Made by a program: the position numbers and the translations under genes. A stretch of 64,000 bases of DNA from Piscicola geometra (taxonomy: Eukaryota > Annelida > Clitellata > Hirudinida > Piscicolidae). Position 1 is the stretch's first letter. Every line of letters starts with the position of its first letter. The notes below the pieces were generated by a model that was not told where the DNA came from, made no database searches, and saw nothing but the letters and a program-made list of their open reading frames with translations. The stretch covers positions 2,710,681-2,774,680 of the forward strand of contig OX030961.1 in the NCBI GenBank assembly GCA_943735955.1. The letters run 5' to 3'. This document shows positions 1 to 13,062 of this stretch, piece after piece.

Positions 1-55
1 CATCGTGTAATAATCAAAATTGATCGCAGTGGTGAATACTATTGATGTGGATCAC

Positions 56-195
56 CTTGGCTTGTGTCAAGTACTGCAGGTCCAGATAGGGCGTGGAGAA
101 GGAGGAGAAGGTCTCAGTCAGGTAGTCACGACTGTCCGCCAGAGACGTACGTCGAAGCACTTTTCCACGAACCAATGCACGTTCACGCGCTTCTT
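56..195 (-). CDS. Unrecognised internal coding exon, partial gene
   Basis: A 140-bp open stretch, less AT-rich than its surroundings, reads on the minus strand as a charged segment (EARERALVRGKVLRRTSLAD) followed by a Ser/Thr/Tyr-rich one (YLTETFSSFSTPYLDLQYLT). It is bounded by a plausible acceptor (ATCTCCAG before position 195) and a donor (CCAAG then GTGATC, at 56/55), giving 2 bases plus 46 codons with phase 1 at entry and 0 at exit. I do not recognise the family. The rest of the gene would lie upstream of 195 on the minus strand (nothing obvious seen) and off the left edge. An ATG at 232 could extend the frame, but the acceptor model is equally good. Coding status is inferred from composition and splice sites only. 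Confidence 0.4.
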
Positions 196-680
196 CTGGA
201 GATGATTGCAAAGTAGGAATGGGCGATTTCACGCGTGTTTTTATTGGATTTAAGTGTCTTTGTGTGTTTATTTTTATTTTTGTGGGTTTTGTGTGTGTGG
301 CTTCATGAGGGTCATAGTGAGGTTTTTATGCACAGAGGTGTGTGGGAGTTTAAACGCGTTGAGAGGGTATCAGGCTCATGTGTGCTGATTGCTGGCTGGA
401 GTAATTCATGAAACGTGTAGTACCAATAGAACAATTAGAAAAATTGAAGAAAATGTATTTAAGGACAAAAAGTTGAAAGAAATAATTAATAAATAGATTA
501 TTTTATATAAATAACACGAAGCATTGTATGAAAAACTTCAAATAGAAATGTAAACATATTTTAATAAATTTTATTTCTTTCTTTTTGTGCCTACTGTGTG
601 TATGCTTGGGTGTTCCAGGCTCTATGGTTACTAGCACGCTTGCCGATGTCTTCGTGAATTTATCTGTAAAAAGTGTAACT

Positions 681-921
<241 letters not shown>

Positions 922-2230
922 GTAGTGATATTAATTGTTTAAAAAATGTGTTGATGGTGGTGATGTGGATGATGGTTTAACAAAATGTTGATGGTGTTGA
1001 TGGGGATGATGGCAAGGAAGAAGTTGGTGGAGAAGGGGAAGGGTTTGGAGCAGTTGCATTAGTAATGACGGTGGTGATTGTGATGAAGTCGAACTTCAAG
1101 TGAATTAATCGAAGTAACAGTTGAATTCAAAAGAGAATGAAGTTAAGTCAATGAAAATATTTTATTCGAAAAGGGTATTGAAGGCATTTGCAAATTAAAC
1201 TTGGCATCTTGTATTGAATTTATTTCCGTGCTACTAAAATAACAAAAGCTTTATACTGGAATTTTTTCTTATTATTTCTTTAAAAGTGCAGCTCTTTACA
1301 AAATAAACTAAAGTACAATTTTTGTTAGAAATATTAATCAATTAAGACAAATAAGAGGGGAAAAATGAAAAATCCTGAAAAAAATTTTTTATAAATCTAT
1401 TTATTAAAAAAGTTTTATATACATTTTTATGATCTTATTATTATCTTATTTTTTTTATAAATCTATTTATTAAAAAAGTTTTATATACATTTTTATGATC
1501 TTATTAGTACACAAAAACTCTATTTGAAAAACTATTTCCTAAGCTTGTTTGCCTAGAAAAGTTTTTTGAAATTTTTCTTTAATATTGCTTCTTTTCTATT
1601 TCAAAATGTCCAATTTAAAAATTTAATTTCTCTAAAAATATGATAGAAATAAAAAATTCCCAAATATTTTATTCAAAAAAATTGATCAATAATGTTTAAA
1701 AAAAGAAACAGCACTGGAAATAATTCCCCAAAGCGCCTTAGGGTGTGTGTTTAGTGGAACAGAGGGTGGCATTAAACTCCCACTCAACGCACCTTTAACC
1801 TATATCAAATAATAACTCATCATAACCTCAAAGAACCTCCATTTATTTCAAATGTTCTAAAGATTTATTTCATATGCTTTTCATGTTCACTCTTTCCTGT
1901 TTAAATCTTCATTATCGTCAATTTTCGTGCCATCACTCCATCACTTCATTCCTCCATTATTTCCATTTCTTGTATAATCTCTGTCATTACCATCGAGACT
2001 TTCACCACTGCGATCATTTCTACCTTCTTCATCACTTCTTCTATCACCACCCATGGCATTACCACTGCCATCATAACAAACATAACCACAACCGTCATCA
2101 CCACAATTGATACTACTTATTCTATAACCACCATTCCCAACTTTCTTGGTCACCCTCACAATCATTACTACCACCATCAAAATCATCATCACGACCACCT
2201 TCATCACTTTCACCCTCACACTCGTTCCTA
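922..2230. other. Gene-free AT-rich stretch
   Basis: No coding exon is recognised. A GATGGTG-type tail runs to about 1085 and a His-rich CATCAC-like pyrimidine stretch begins near 1900. Between them lies AT-rich sequence with a short tandem duplication at 1385-1506. Confidence 0.6.
1385..1506. repeat. Direct duplication of 56 bp, period 66 bp
   Basis: Positions 1385-1440 and 1451-1506 are identical over 56 bp (TTTTTTATAAATCTATTTAT...) and are separated by 10 bp. The perfect identity suggests a recent local duplication. Confidence 0.9.
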
Positions 2231-2443
2231 TCATTATCAACATTATCACCACCATCATCATCACCACCATCATCATCACCATCATCACCACCACCATCAT
2301 CATCACCAACATCATCATCACCACCATCATCATCACGACCATCACCACCACCATCATCATCACCACCATCACACCATCACCACCACCATCATCATCACCA
2401 TCATCATCACCGCCATCATCATCATCATCACCACCATCATCAT
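2231..2443. repeat. (CAT/CAC)n imperfect trinucleotide array
   Basis: ATCATCACCACCATCATC-type imperfect array. Open frames on both strands through it are low-complexity by-products. Confidence 0.95.
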
Positions 2444-3258
2444 TTGATGGCGTTGTTTTGTCACCTACTTCCTATTCATAACACGGGACTCGCAACTCCA
2501 CATGCTCGATCTTTTATGACAAGGACGCCAGAAAAAAAAGAATAAAAATTAATAATCAAAACTTTTATTATTTAAAAACTAAATTTAAAGCAAAAAATGA
2601 AAAACGATTTAATTCGTAAAACCGAAAAGTAAAAGCAAAAGGATATCCTAAAAATGGTATCATCGTTTTTCCATTCAGATCTTTTATAGATATATTTAAT
2701 TGATGCGCTTTCAAGTTCAGAAAACATGATAAAAGCCACAATTACTCGTAAGTTTCCCAAATAATTTTTAAAATTGAAAGAATCGTTTCAAAATTTTAAT
2801 TATTTATGGGAAAAATTTAATTGAATTTTTCGCCTGTTTTGCAATTTTGATCCAGCTGCTTAGCACATCCATCTATCATTTTGTACTTCTATTTTTGTTT
2901 ACACTATTTTTTCCATCGATCTTTTTTCCTTCTTCTACTCATTTACCTATCTTTTGATTATCTATCCTTTTCTTATCTGACATTCAAACTCGGCATGACT
3001 TTTTATTCATCCATTATTTATCAATCCATCTTCAATGCATTCTTTTATACCTTCCAAATTAATGCCTAACTCTTTCATCCATTTTCCATCCATCCTTCCA
3101 TGCATTCTTCCATGAATTTTCCCACACACTTTTGAATGCATTCCTCATGCAACGTGAACTCCAGTGCAAATGCACACACCACTCTCATACCCCTTCAACT
3201 CACTCAAAACGTCCTCTTCCCACGCCATGCATTCACACTGTGCACACTGTGCATTGCA
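2444..3258. other. Gene-free stretch
   Basis: AT-rich, then a CCATCCTTCCATGCATTC-type degenerate pyrimidine stretch from about 3070. No exon, RNA gene or element recognised. Confidence 0.55.
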
Positions 3259-3270
3259 CACATGCATTCC

Positions 3271-3471
<201 letters not shown>

Positions 3472-3660
3472 ATGCATTCCCACACACGCACGCAAACACG
3501 CAATAAAACGTGAACTTCCACTCGAATAACAGCTTCAACCACTTAATATTCAATTATTTAAAGGTTTTTTTTCAAAATAATTACTTGCTTTCATATTCAT
3601 AAGAATTCGCATCTCATTATTATATCACTTAAATTATGCATGCAAAACTCCTCAATCTGA

Positions 3661-3732
3661 TGACTCAGCATTACTGGATCGCGGACAGGGCCACGGAAAG
3701 TTCTATGACGTCAGAGAATGTGTATGACGTCA
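3661..3732. promoter_or_regulatory. Cluster of bZIP-type sites: one MARE/AP-1 and two CREs
   Basis: TGACTCAGCA at 3661-3670 matches a Maf-recognition/AP-1 element exactly. Two perfect CRE palindromes TGACGTCA lie at 3706-3713 and 3725-3732, 19 bp apart. Three full bZIP sites in 72 bp of non-repetitive DNA would be unusual by chance. No gene start is recognised nearby, so the target is unknown; function is inferred from motifs alone. Confidence 0.4.
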
Positions 3733-3737
3733 CGCGA

Positions 3738-3915
3738 GCTGGAGAGAGAGAAAGAGGAATGAAAGAAGAGAGAGAGAAGAATGAAAAGTGAATTAAAGAG
3801 AGAAAGAAAAATGAATGAGAGAGTGAAGGGGGAATGAAAGAGAGAGTGAAGGAGGAATGAGAGAGAGAAAAAGGAATGAGAGAGAGAAAGAGGAATGAGA
3901 GAGATGAAAGTGTGA
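3738..3915. repeat. GAGAGAAAGAGGAATGA imperfect purine minisatellite
   Basis: Repeating GAGAGAGAAAGAGGAATGA-like purine units of about 17-25 bp on the plus strand, variable in length and spacing. Confidence 0.85.
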
Positions 3916-4049
3916 AAGAGGTGGATCAAGGGCTTTAAAAATGTATCCGCAAAAGGCTTCTCGAAGATGTTTTTTATCCCAAAAAATTTAATAAATTAAT
4001 TCTTGATGGAAGTGCGAATATATGAAGAAAAACTGTGTGTTTGAAGGAC

Positions 4050-4230
4050 GAATGAAAGAGATGGCTGAATGGAAGATGAATGGAAGATGAATGGAGGATG
4101 AATGAAGGATGAATGGAGGCTGAATGGAGGATGAATGGAAGGATGAATGGAGGATGAATGGAGGATGAATGGAGGATGAATGGAGGATGAATGGAGGATG
4201 AATGGAAGGATGAATGGAGGATGAATGGAG
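4050..4230. repeat. GGATGAATGGA minisatellite, 11-15 bp units
   Basis: Repeats of GAATGGAGGAT and GAATGGAAGGAT. The His/Pro/Ser-rich minus-strand open frames here follow from the repeat period. Confidence 0.9.
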
Positions 4231-4539
4231 GCAGAATAAAAACTAATTTGCCCACGTTTATTTGAAGTGAGAAGCTGCTGAAGATGTTGATGGCTTGTTG
4301 TTGCTGATGATGTTGTTGTCGTTAGTGAAGTTCCTGTTGTTGGCATTGTGGTTGTTGTGGTGGTTGAAGCTGTTTTTTGTTTTGCAGTTGAAGGCTCGTC
4401 ATTCCTTTTTGGCTGATCACTTTTTCCTTCTCCCTCCACCCAGTACTCCTTCTTACTCGACTGTTTTATTGAGATGAAAAAAACTTAATACTCCATAAAC
4501 GATCAAAAATACATCAAAATACTCGCACAACAACAGCTG

Positions 4540-4860
4540 TTACTCCCCCCTTTCCACCTATCCCCGACCCCCTCCCCACCTATCCCCGACCAAACGAGGC
4601 ATCCGCAATAAAAACCCAATAAATGACTGCGGCACAAGCGAGCTTTTCATCAATGCTAAATGCACTTTTAACTCATCATTCGCGCATGCTGCAAGATGCT
4701 TTATGGCTGCCATCTCAGTCTAATGAAAGGAAACCCCCTCACGTGACGCGAATAACATCGCTGCCGCTGCTGCCACAATGACCGCATTCGGAGGCAATGT
4801 CTGCGGTAATGGCGTCGTTATGCTTGCTTCACTGCGCCGTTAGCGTATTTTTGGAACATT
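4540..4860. promoter_or_regulatory. High-complexity GC-richer block with palindromic E-box
   Basis: This roughly 300-bp block is GC-richer and of normal complexity between AT-rich and repeat DNA. It has no good open frame. It contains the palindromic E-box TCACGTGA at 4739-4746, a TTTATGGC homeodomain-like site near 4700, a direct ACCTATCCCCGACC duplication near 4560-4590, and several CG dinucleotides. It could be an enhancer or promoter of a gene outside the window; that is inference. Confidence 0.3.
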
Positions 4861-5735
4861 TTAGAACTTTTATTTTAGAACTAAAGTTTTTGAAGATTCT
4901 ATAAGTGAAATCTTGACCACAGCTATTCAACGTGGTGAAATGAAACAAGCTTTTTATTAGTCACTTTTTTCAACTCATTCAGAACACGCATGTTCTCTCA
5001 TATGTAAAAACTAGGTCGTCAACGGTGACATACAGCTGTTTTCTTGATCAACAAGCAAACGATCCATGCTTTGGCACACACGAAGAGTTTCAGCTCCAAA
5101 TTCAATTGCTTTTCCAACAAACTTAATTTCGTCTTTCTCCATAGCCAGGGTTTTTGTCACACAAACATCACATTAATTTCGACTAAGAATTCCTTCGTGC
5201 ATTAAACTCTTTACACCCAAGAAACATTCAAAGTAGTTCAAACGGTTAAAATGGACATGATATTTTTTTAGACTTTTTTCTCAAGGGTGAAAGTTTTGAT
5301 TGTGTCAAGTCGTCTGCTTTTCAATCTTTCTTATCATCAAAACAGCTTGGCAAGACTAAGCCACATGCAAGGCGTGGTGTTTAAGTTTATAGCGGTTACA
5401 GAGATGTCACAATTTTTTGTGGTTAAATTTTTCTGAGAGCTCACACCCCAACCATTTTTTCGTCTTGAACATCTTTGAAGATGATGCTGTGATTATAAAC
5501 AGTAAAAGTAGTTTTAAAAAGGTGCAGCAGCAACATCGGTGTGGTTTTTAGTGTAATAGTAATCGCGTGTCCCGAGTGAAATTCTTGACTGTGATAATCA
5601 TGATTATTGCTTGAGGATAATTGTTTTTGCAGTGAAAACATGCATGCCTTCGCCTTTGTAAACGATTGTCATTTTGGACAACAATCTTTATGTGTGCCTC
5701 TATTTATTATCCCTTCAAACAAGGTATTCTATGCT

Positions 5736-5738
<3 letters not shown>
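4861..5738. other. Gene-free stretch
   Basis: Ordinary AT-rich sequence. No exon, RNA or element recognised. Confidence 0.5.
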
Positions 5739-6132
<394 letters not shown>

Positions 6133-6339
6133 TGTCTGTGTTTATGTGTGGCTGGATGTGATTGAGTAGATCAGACGGATCGATAAGGAGTTACTCTAAT
6201 GGTGTTTATGCAGGCATGTAGTCAGAAGATGCAAGTGTTTGAAGAAGGCCCTTTATGAATGTGGTCTGGAGGCTTGCTAGAGTGGTTTGTAAATCGTTAA
6301 GTGTTCTTTCGAAGTTTAACGTTATGTAGTATGCGTAAG

Positions 6340-6540
6340 TGGTGGGGTTAGATGGTGTAGTTAAGTAGTTTGGTTAGATGGTTTGGTTAGGTAGTTTGGT
6401 TAATTTTTGTTGTTAGGTTATGTGGTTAGGTTGTGTGGTCAGATGGTTTGGTTAGGGCAGGGTGTTACGCGGTGTGATTGGGTAGTGAGATTAGTTTGGG
6501 TAGTCAAGTGGTGAGGTTGAGTAGTGGAGTTGTGCTGTGT
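6340..6540. repeat. Degenerate GTTAGATGGTTTG minisatellite
   Basis: Imperfect units such as GGTTAGATGGTTTGGTTAGG and GTAGTTTGGTTA. Some copies contain TTAGG, but the spacing is irregular and it is not a telomere array. Confidence 0.75.
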
Positions 6541-9500
6541 AATAAAAAGATTCAAGAAATAATTATATAAAGCTCTAAATAATTTAAACCAAAATAAAAA
6601 AAACTGAAAAATAAGACCTACAAGCAGCTTGACAACACCCTCAAGCGATTTTTCCAAAACCCACACTGACCATCTTTTCTTCCCACTCTTCAATAACCCA
6701 GCCTAGAAACCAATTCTCGTTTATAACTGTAGAATAGAAGATCGAGCATGGAAATAAAAAATGTATTTATTTATACCCGCATCTGTTTTCTTTTTTAAAG
6801 CTTTCATCTCAAAAACATACAAACCAATCATTTGTGATGTTTATGACATATTTTTATTTGTAAACTGTTATATTTGCGAATAGATTTTTTAAGAATAAAT
6901 ATTTTTCTTTTTTAATTTTTTAAATATATTATTACATATTATGTTTTACTTACTTTTTCTTGTCTTCATAAAATATTTTTAACTATTTATAGTCTAAAAA
7001 CACTCTGAAATACATTATTATTGCATTTTTAGATGATCAAACAACTACTGAGGCTCTCAAGTGATGCACAAACACACCTCCTTTCACTCAAGCACTCTCC
7101 ATCTGACCCCCTTCTAGTTTGCTCTTGCCATGTTTAATACTCCGGGTTTTCTAATTAAATCTTTTAAAATCAAATTTATATATTTATAACTATCTCATTT
7201 TATTCGCCGCATATACATCTTCAATTTGATAATTTTAATTAAATCACCTTGAAAAGCTGCCTCATAAATATAAAGTTTCGACCTCACTTTAATGCACCCT
7301 TTTGTGGAGTTATCGATCATGACTTCTTGTTGTCTACCAGCATGGCATACACTTGCCATGATGTCCTTAGAGACACTCAATGATTTTTAACGGCATTTCT
7401 ACTTTATGAGAATCCTCCTTTATTTTCTCTCCTGTTACTGTTCGTTTGCTGTTTTTGAACGGCTGCTTCTTCATTTCACTCTTCGTTCTTTCATTTTTAT
7501 CTTAGATAGTTGATTATGTTGCTAAAAAATAAATAATAGCAAGGCTGTCCCTCTTTTTTGAACCTCTTTTGTACTAAGTAACTGCATTCAAACATCATGA
7601 TCACCACAGCAGCACTGGTTTTCCCATATTAAATACCCCTTAACATGCAGCGTAAGCATCTTCAACTCCACAACGCCACACTGGAAGCACGACTGGTTAT
7701 TCTGACTTTTGTGAGCTTGTCTTTTCAAAGTTTACTTAATATTTATTGTTATCATCATTTGAAAATATTGATTGATAGGGCAATTGACCAAGCCAACTGG
7801 GTCAGGAAAGGTCAACTGTTTGAAGGTCGAGAAAATCAATAGATGAATGCAATTCTGTGAAATATCTTCCCAAGCTCTTCTAGACTTTTAAATCTTCAGC
7901 TTTATTTCACTTCATCCAGTGCAATGTATAAATAAAATCGTTTTGAAATCTTTCTTCTAAACAGGACAGGGTAAACAGCTCGTCGATATCATGATTATCA
8001 ATGTGATAGCGAACGTTTGATCAGTATCAGGATGCCTTCATGCTTTCAAGGCCTTGTGCATCGAACATAATTGTAGTCTGATTTATTGTATTTTGATGGC
8101 GAAGAAATCATATCATTCGGAAATGTTAGGCTTAGTTCTTGCGGCCACATAAGTCATATAACTGTTATTTTTATGACTGAATTTTTGCCGTTTATACTAG
8201 ATCGTTGTTTGACAAAACACACGTCAATAACAAAACTTAAAAATTTATTTTCCATGATTTTTATTCGTTTTTCTATACTTGGGAATACTTAGCATTTTTT
8301 CCTCCATCACAGAGTAATTAAATGAAATAACAACCTTTACCCAGAAACAATCCTAAACCACAATTCTTGTAGAATACTTGGTTGAGTGGCTGAATGCGTT
8401 CTAACATCAATGAACATTTCTACGTGAAGGGTTGAAGAATTGCATAAGCATCAAATGCCTCGAATGTTTTTCTTCTTCTCGAAGGTTGAAAGTGCATTTA
8501 TTAACATTGAAACTAGTTGAAAACCAGACAGACTACGTAGGCACGCGTCTACTTGAGCTTCTGTGTGCTTGTTTGTGTACATAAGTGTGTATTTCTGGGG
8601 TTGTCTGTTTACGTATGTGTTTGTTCTTGTTTGCCTGGTTCTTTGCTTCTAATTTACATATTATTATTACTCTATTACTCTATAGATTTTTTGTAAACAA
8701 TTGCCATTAAAGTCAAAGGATTCTTCAATGATTTCAAGCATCAGCAATCTTTTCAAAGTTTCAGCGTCTTCTTTCGCACATCAACACTCACCAACCAGGC
8801 GCTGATAAGGTTGTTGTTATTGTTGTTGTTGATAAAGCAATTAAACTCCAACTCATGTTTGAAATGACACAACAACAGAAAAACAGCAAAAACATCTGGA
8901 AAAAAAAATTGCTATTAATAAGGATTTTTTTCCAATACATAGAAACACATCCATACATAAAAATCACACTCATGTACACACACATACACGTTTGAAGGCA
9001 TGTGAAGTAAGCATATCTATATTGAGAGGTTTCCAAATATTGGAGTTCCTTGCATTGTTCCGTGATGTTTATGGCTGCAAGCAAGCCGCCTGCGTGGAAT
9101 CTCTACTGAGGACTTCAAAGGAAGCTCAGTAGAATGTCTTTCCACCATCCAGGTCTTTGAAGAAATATTAGAATATCAATCTTTATAACCTGGCAAATAA
9201 GTCACGCTTATGCGAGCTTGAAAATCTCGATGATGCTAATAGGAGTCAATCGAAAACAGATTCTGGCAGATTCTGTTTGCATGTTTGCGTGTTGTTCTAA
9301 AGACACGCCTCATTTCCTTCAACTGGCGTGTTTTTTGAAATCATAGTTTTTCCTCACATAAACCACACATTTTCGAATTCATTCACGCACTCATGAAACC
9401 ATAGTTTCGTTGTTTCAGTTTCATACATTTTATTCATCTATTTTTTGCCCGCGAAAAGTATAAGTTAGGCCGTATAAATTATAGCGTATAAGATTCCCAG

Positions 9501-12500
9501 ACTCCAGTATTGCCATAATGAGGTCTGTGGTTTTGAAGGGTTACATCAGTGCGAATGATGGTAAATCTGATTTTTTATCCTTTAAATAGACTTTGTTCTC
9601 TCTACATCAAACCTTTTCCATCCACTCTATCGCATCCATTCAACACCGCACTTACTCGATCGGAACACTCAATACTACAAACAAGCACATTTATCAGCTT
9701 CGACGATAACCCCACTTTCATTTCAACACTCTCACCGCCTCACAACATTCAACTTTCATCTTCACTCACCTTTTTTCTCCGCTCTCCAACGCCCTCTGCT
9801 CCATGCTGACTTTCCACCACCACCTCCTTTTCCTCCTCCTCTTCCTCCTCTTCCATATTTGACTCCTCATCTCTCTTGCCCTTTGAACACGCCTTGCACC
9901 CGAAGCAAAAGCACCCTGACGTTTGCCACATCCTCCTCCATCCCCCTCTCTCACTCATTTTGTCCCTCTTACTTTTTCTCTCTTCAACTCTCTTTTTATA
10001 TTTTCTTTTCTTTTTGTGCTTCAAGTGTCTTTTCTTGCAACTTTCAGTCTGCAATTGAAGGATGGCTTGGTGATGTAGGTGTGAAATGTTTAAGTAATAA
10101 TGGACCAAAATATATTCTAAGCCAGGGTTCTAATGGAAATTTCCGAATTTTTTATGAAAAAAAAATGGAAAAGAAAGTGGTAGACGAAAAGATTTTTTAA
10201 AAAGATTTCAAAATAATAACACATAAGAAGTTTGGAAAAAGAGAAAACTTGAAGCAGCAGTACAATGATAAGTGGCGGATTAATTTTCATTGCTGGTGTC
10301 TAGTGCACACGCGAGAACAGTTATTTTATATTTTTAATATACCCTTTTTTCAAATAATTTCCTTAATCAAGTTTTTCCCAACAAAAAGTATTCAATATCA
10401 TATAAATATATGTCCTAATGAATTAGCATTTAATCATTCTTCTTTATCAAATTAATGTTTTTTAAATATATAAATTCTAAATAATATCTAATGACCTTTG
10501 TTTTGTACCAATACAACGCCAATAAAATGGAAACTTGTAGAAATGAATAAAAAGGTTATAAAAAAGGTCTTTCCCACGTGTAAAACTGCCATTGTTTATA
10601 TTGATCCTGACTTAGCTGTAGATGTATGTCTTTATTATTCAGCAGGCAAAGCCTCACAAAGACCTTCGCCACACTCCTTCCTGCAAATCACAGGATTTAC
10701 ATGTTCTTTTTGCCTTTCGTATCTCATCAGAGAAAATTCAAAAGCAAGGTTTCAAAAAATTAATGTTTAATATCGAAATCAATAATTGAGATGGTTTTTC
10801 TGATTATTTATTTAATTAAATTTATTTACTTGATCCTATTCAAGTCTTATTCTTAATATTGACCTTATAATGCAACTTGTGAGTATTATTATGCTACTTG
10901 TGGTTCAAAAGGTAAGTTCACAAGCAGTAAAACTCAAGATGAAGTTTTAGCGAAACAAAAGTTTTTGAAACATAAATCTAATAAATTTTTAAAAAGCCTA
11001 AAATTTAAAAATAAAAAGTCAGTCACCTAAGAAATCATGTGTCGCCTCAGGTGGTAAGGACGGGATGTAATCAGAGCATCTGTACTTGCTTCGTTTGACA
11101 AGTTGTTAGGGTTCACGAATAGGGTATGGCAGGTTGTTGTAGGTGTCATAAATCGTGGTGGTGGTGGTGGTGGGGGGGTGGTGTTGTTGTTGCTGTTTTA
11201 GGTGTCAGAAATCGTGTTGTTGTTGCTGTTGATGTTGTTGATGTGAGTTTTGTTGTTGTTGCTCATGTTGCTATTGTTTATTTAGTCGTTCCAATAGTAG
11301 TAAACTGCAGTTGAGTCTTTGTATTTTCAATATTGTTGAAGCGTTTCAAAAACGAGTTTTATTTTTTAATTGGTTGCATAAACTCCTAGGTCTTAAAACC
11401 TCTTTTGTGCTTTGTGAATGTTCTCGTTTATGGCTTGCTCACAGCATGGCGGGGTAGAGAAGCGAATACTTCAAAATAGTCGTGCACTTCAATTAGAACA
11501 CTTATAACTCGGCACAGAACCTATATTTCCTAGAAGGCAATCAAGGCCTTTCTGTACAGGGAACGTTATACCTTTGTTAATGTTATTGCATTCATCAAGA
11601 ACTCAAGACACCCCTAAAGAAATGCTAAACGACTCAAAATAAGAACTGAATGCTTCTTTGGCTGTTTTGCTTTCTGGAGTTTTGTATGTAAGGCTCTTTC
11701 TTTATCTTGAATTATTTTTTCATTATCGTTTTACTGCCATCCGGTTTTTGGCGTTTTTACGACATAATAAAAATAGATTTCAAATCAAGAATTCTCTTAA
11801 TTCTTTTATTTCTACTTCTATTTACCTTTACTTAAATCACTTTTTTTATAATTTTTTCTTAATATCTCGATTTATATGCCACATTCTTCATTCCTTCTTT
11901 CGATGTTTTATGGCCGTCTTCGCAGGAAATATTCTCTTCTTTTTTATCGTTTTTTTATTATTTTGACGTCTGCCAGCCGCTCACCAAGTCTGAACTCTGC
12001 ATTAAGAACCTATGTCAAAGGGATTATTCTTCTAGTGATAATGCTGATGATGATGAAAATGATGAAGGAGGAAGAAAAATTCTGAGGGGATGCTGTTGCT
12101 TATTGAGGTAGTGTCTGTAGTGGAGGTGATGAGAATGGCGATGAACGTGAAGATTCCTTAGGATAACAATGATGACTCTGATGATAAGGACCGCAGTACA
12201 AGAAAAACAATCTTAAGGAAATCATTAAAAGGGTTGGTGAAGATGATTATCATCCGTGATACTCATGATGATGATGATGAAGAGGTAGAGGAAGAAAAGG
12301 AAATTGTTGAAGATGGTGGGGATGATGAGGGTAGAGATGATGATGGTAGGGATGATCAGGGCAGCTTGGTGGAATATTTGTGAGGCGATAAAAACGTGTC
12401 AATAATGATTCTTCAAAAATGTTAAACAAACCAACAGTAATTCACAAACAGAAAACTGATTTTTCAGAAGAGCAATGAATAGATTTAACTTTATGATGTG

Positions 12501-12911
12501 AAGTTCCTTATAATTACCAATGTTTTTTTGTGTTTTACATTTTCAACAGCCTTGACTGCTTATAAATCCCAGCATTCTGTCAAGTCTTTTGACTTTTAAA
12601 CTGAAGACAAGCAACTAATTATTTTATTATATAACTTTTTCGAGAATTTTTATCAAGTTATTTTGCCGAATTTTCAATTTTTCAAAATTTCCATTTAATT
12701 AGTTTCACTAAATATTTAAAAACGAAAAACTTTCATGTCATGCAGCATGCCCTCTGTGATCAACGAGAAGCATTTATGAATATCTGAGCAATGACACTGC
12801 TTATACTCTAGCTAGCTAGACCTTCAAAACGATTTATCTGCAGACAGCACAATTCTTATTAAACTCATCAATTGACTCTCGCCATCCTTCCACGAATATA
12901 TACATGCCTCT

Positions 12912-12915
<4 letters not shown>
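6541..12915. other. Gene-free region, AT-rich with scattered simple repeats
   Basis: I find no exon with credible splice sites. Local features: GTT/TTG tracts near 8810-8835; a CTCCTCTTCC pyrimidine tract at about 9820-9855 that creates a poly-Glu frame on the minus strand; a GTGGTGG/GTTGTTG tract at 11155-11280 in which the motif TAGGTGTCA(T/G)AAATCGTG occurs twice (about 11139 and 11200); and degenerate GATGATG stretches at 12045-12365. Confidence 0.5.
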
Positions 12916-12978
<63 letters not shown>

Positions 12979-12979
12979 A

Positions 12980-13035
<56 letters not shown>

Positions 13036-13062
13036 AACACACATACACAAACACACACACAC
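12916..13062. repeat. (CA)n microsatellite
   Basis: CA dinucleotides with a few ACAT, CCAC and CAAA interruptions. Confidence 0.96.

Noticed and set aside
6340..6540. Telomere-like TTAGG(T) repeats
   Set aside because: Irregular unit length and spacing; fits a degenerate GGTTAGATGGTTT minisatellite instead.
9749..10108. Glu/Lys-rich minus-strand frame
   Set aside because: Driven by a CTCCTCTTCC pyrimidine tract; no domain.
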